Part shown: piece by piece, positions 23,198 to 23,263 of the stretch | Numbering within the stretch: position 1 is the stretch's first letter | How the letters are laid out: each line of letters opens with the position of its first letter | Source: CAUPWF01 sp964367685 | GTDB taxonomy: Bacteria; Bacillota; Clostridia; Lachnospirales; Lachnospiraceae | Reading direction: 5' to 3' | Assembly (NCBI GenBank): GCA_964367685.1 | Contig: CAYIYM010000030.1 | Span: forward strand, 1 to 23,263 | Length of the DNA stretch: 23,263 nt | Program-made: the position numbers and the translations under genes | Notes under the pieces: model-generated | Told to the model about the DNA's origin: nothing | Seen by the model: only the letters and a program-made list of their open reading frames with translations | The model's database searches: none

Positions 23198-23263
23198 GCT
23201 GACGCAAGAGAGCGAAGCAAAAAGAACAACAAACAGAACCTTGATAATTGAACAATAGACAAC
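23198..23263 (+). other. Leader resembling the 5' region of an rRNA transcript
   Basis: The last ~65 bases include GAACCTTGATAATTGAACAA (positions 23236-23255), a wording common just upstream of 16S rRNA genes in clostridia. No 16S sequence (AGAGTTTGATC...) is reached, so the gene itself is inferred to start beyond the window. Confidence 0.5.

Noticed and set aside
1..23263. CRISPR arrays, tRNA genes, insertion sequences or prophage genes
   Set aside because: No regularly spaced repeats, cloverleaf-like sequences, transposase motifs or phage structural genes were seen.

Overview
The window looks like chromosomal DNA from a low-GC anaerobic Firmicute, most likely a member of the Lachnospiraceae or a related Clostridia family. 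The reasons are A/T-rich codon use, strong purine-rich Shine-Dalgarno sites (AGGAGG, AAAGGAG), TTGACA/TATAAT-type promoters with 17-bp spacers, and the gene families present. The genus cannot be fixed from sequence reading alone.

Layout. (1) 1-548 is the wreck of an ABC transporter locus: a membrane-protein tail runs into an ATPase that has lost everything between Walker A and Walker B. (2) 969-13972, plus strand, is a catabolic locus of eight genes: a LacI-family regulator, a lipoprotein solute-binding protein, two permeases and two ATPases of the dipeptide/oligopeptide (Opp/Dpp) type, a 900-residue GH3 glycosidase with reversed domain order, and a 1065-residue protein related to the GH94/GH149/GH161 phosphorylase group. 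Both enzymes lack signal peptides. The reading I favour is import of intact oligosaccharides (probably beta-glucosidic) by a 'peptide-type' transporter and breakdown in the cytoplasm. A near-perfect 28-bp palindrome upstream of the regulator is the likely operator, and three hairpins punctuate the operon, one of them a classical terminator just after the binding-protein gene. (3) 14067-18275, minus strand, is a tightly overlapping seven-gene Mrp-type cation/proton antiporter operon in the order E-F-G-(DUF4040)-B-C-D. It lacks the large MrpA antiporter-like subunit, which matches the order of the antiporter module of archaeal membrane-bound hydrogenase. (4) 18536-19189, minus, encodes a zinc-ribbon membrane protein whose exported C-terminal domain resembles BECR-type RNase toxin domains. 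(5) 19315-20448, minus, is a lipoprotein MsrA-MsrB fusion. It diverges from (6) a flavodoxin-fold, probably Fe-S, oxidoreductase (20631-21254, plus), and the two predicted promoters share one -35 site. (7) 21331-22936, minus, is a nitroreductase plus aldo/keto reductase pair. (8) The right end carries a very strong promoter with an A-tract UP region and a leader typical of rRNA operons; the 16S gene itself would start beyond the window.

Regions 4-7 have a common flavour of redox and cell-envelope housekeeping, but no single pathway is evident. Regions 2 and 3 converge on a shared bidirectional terminator at 14023-14068.
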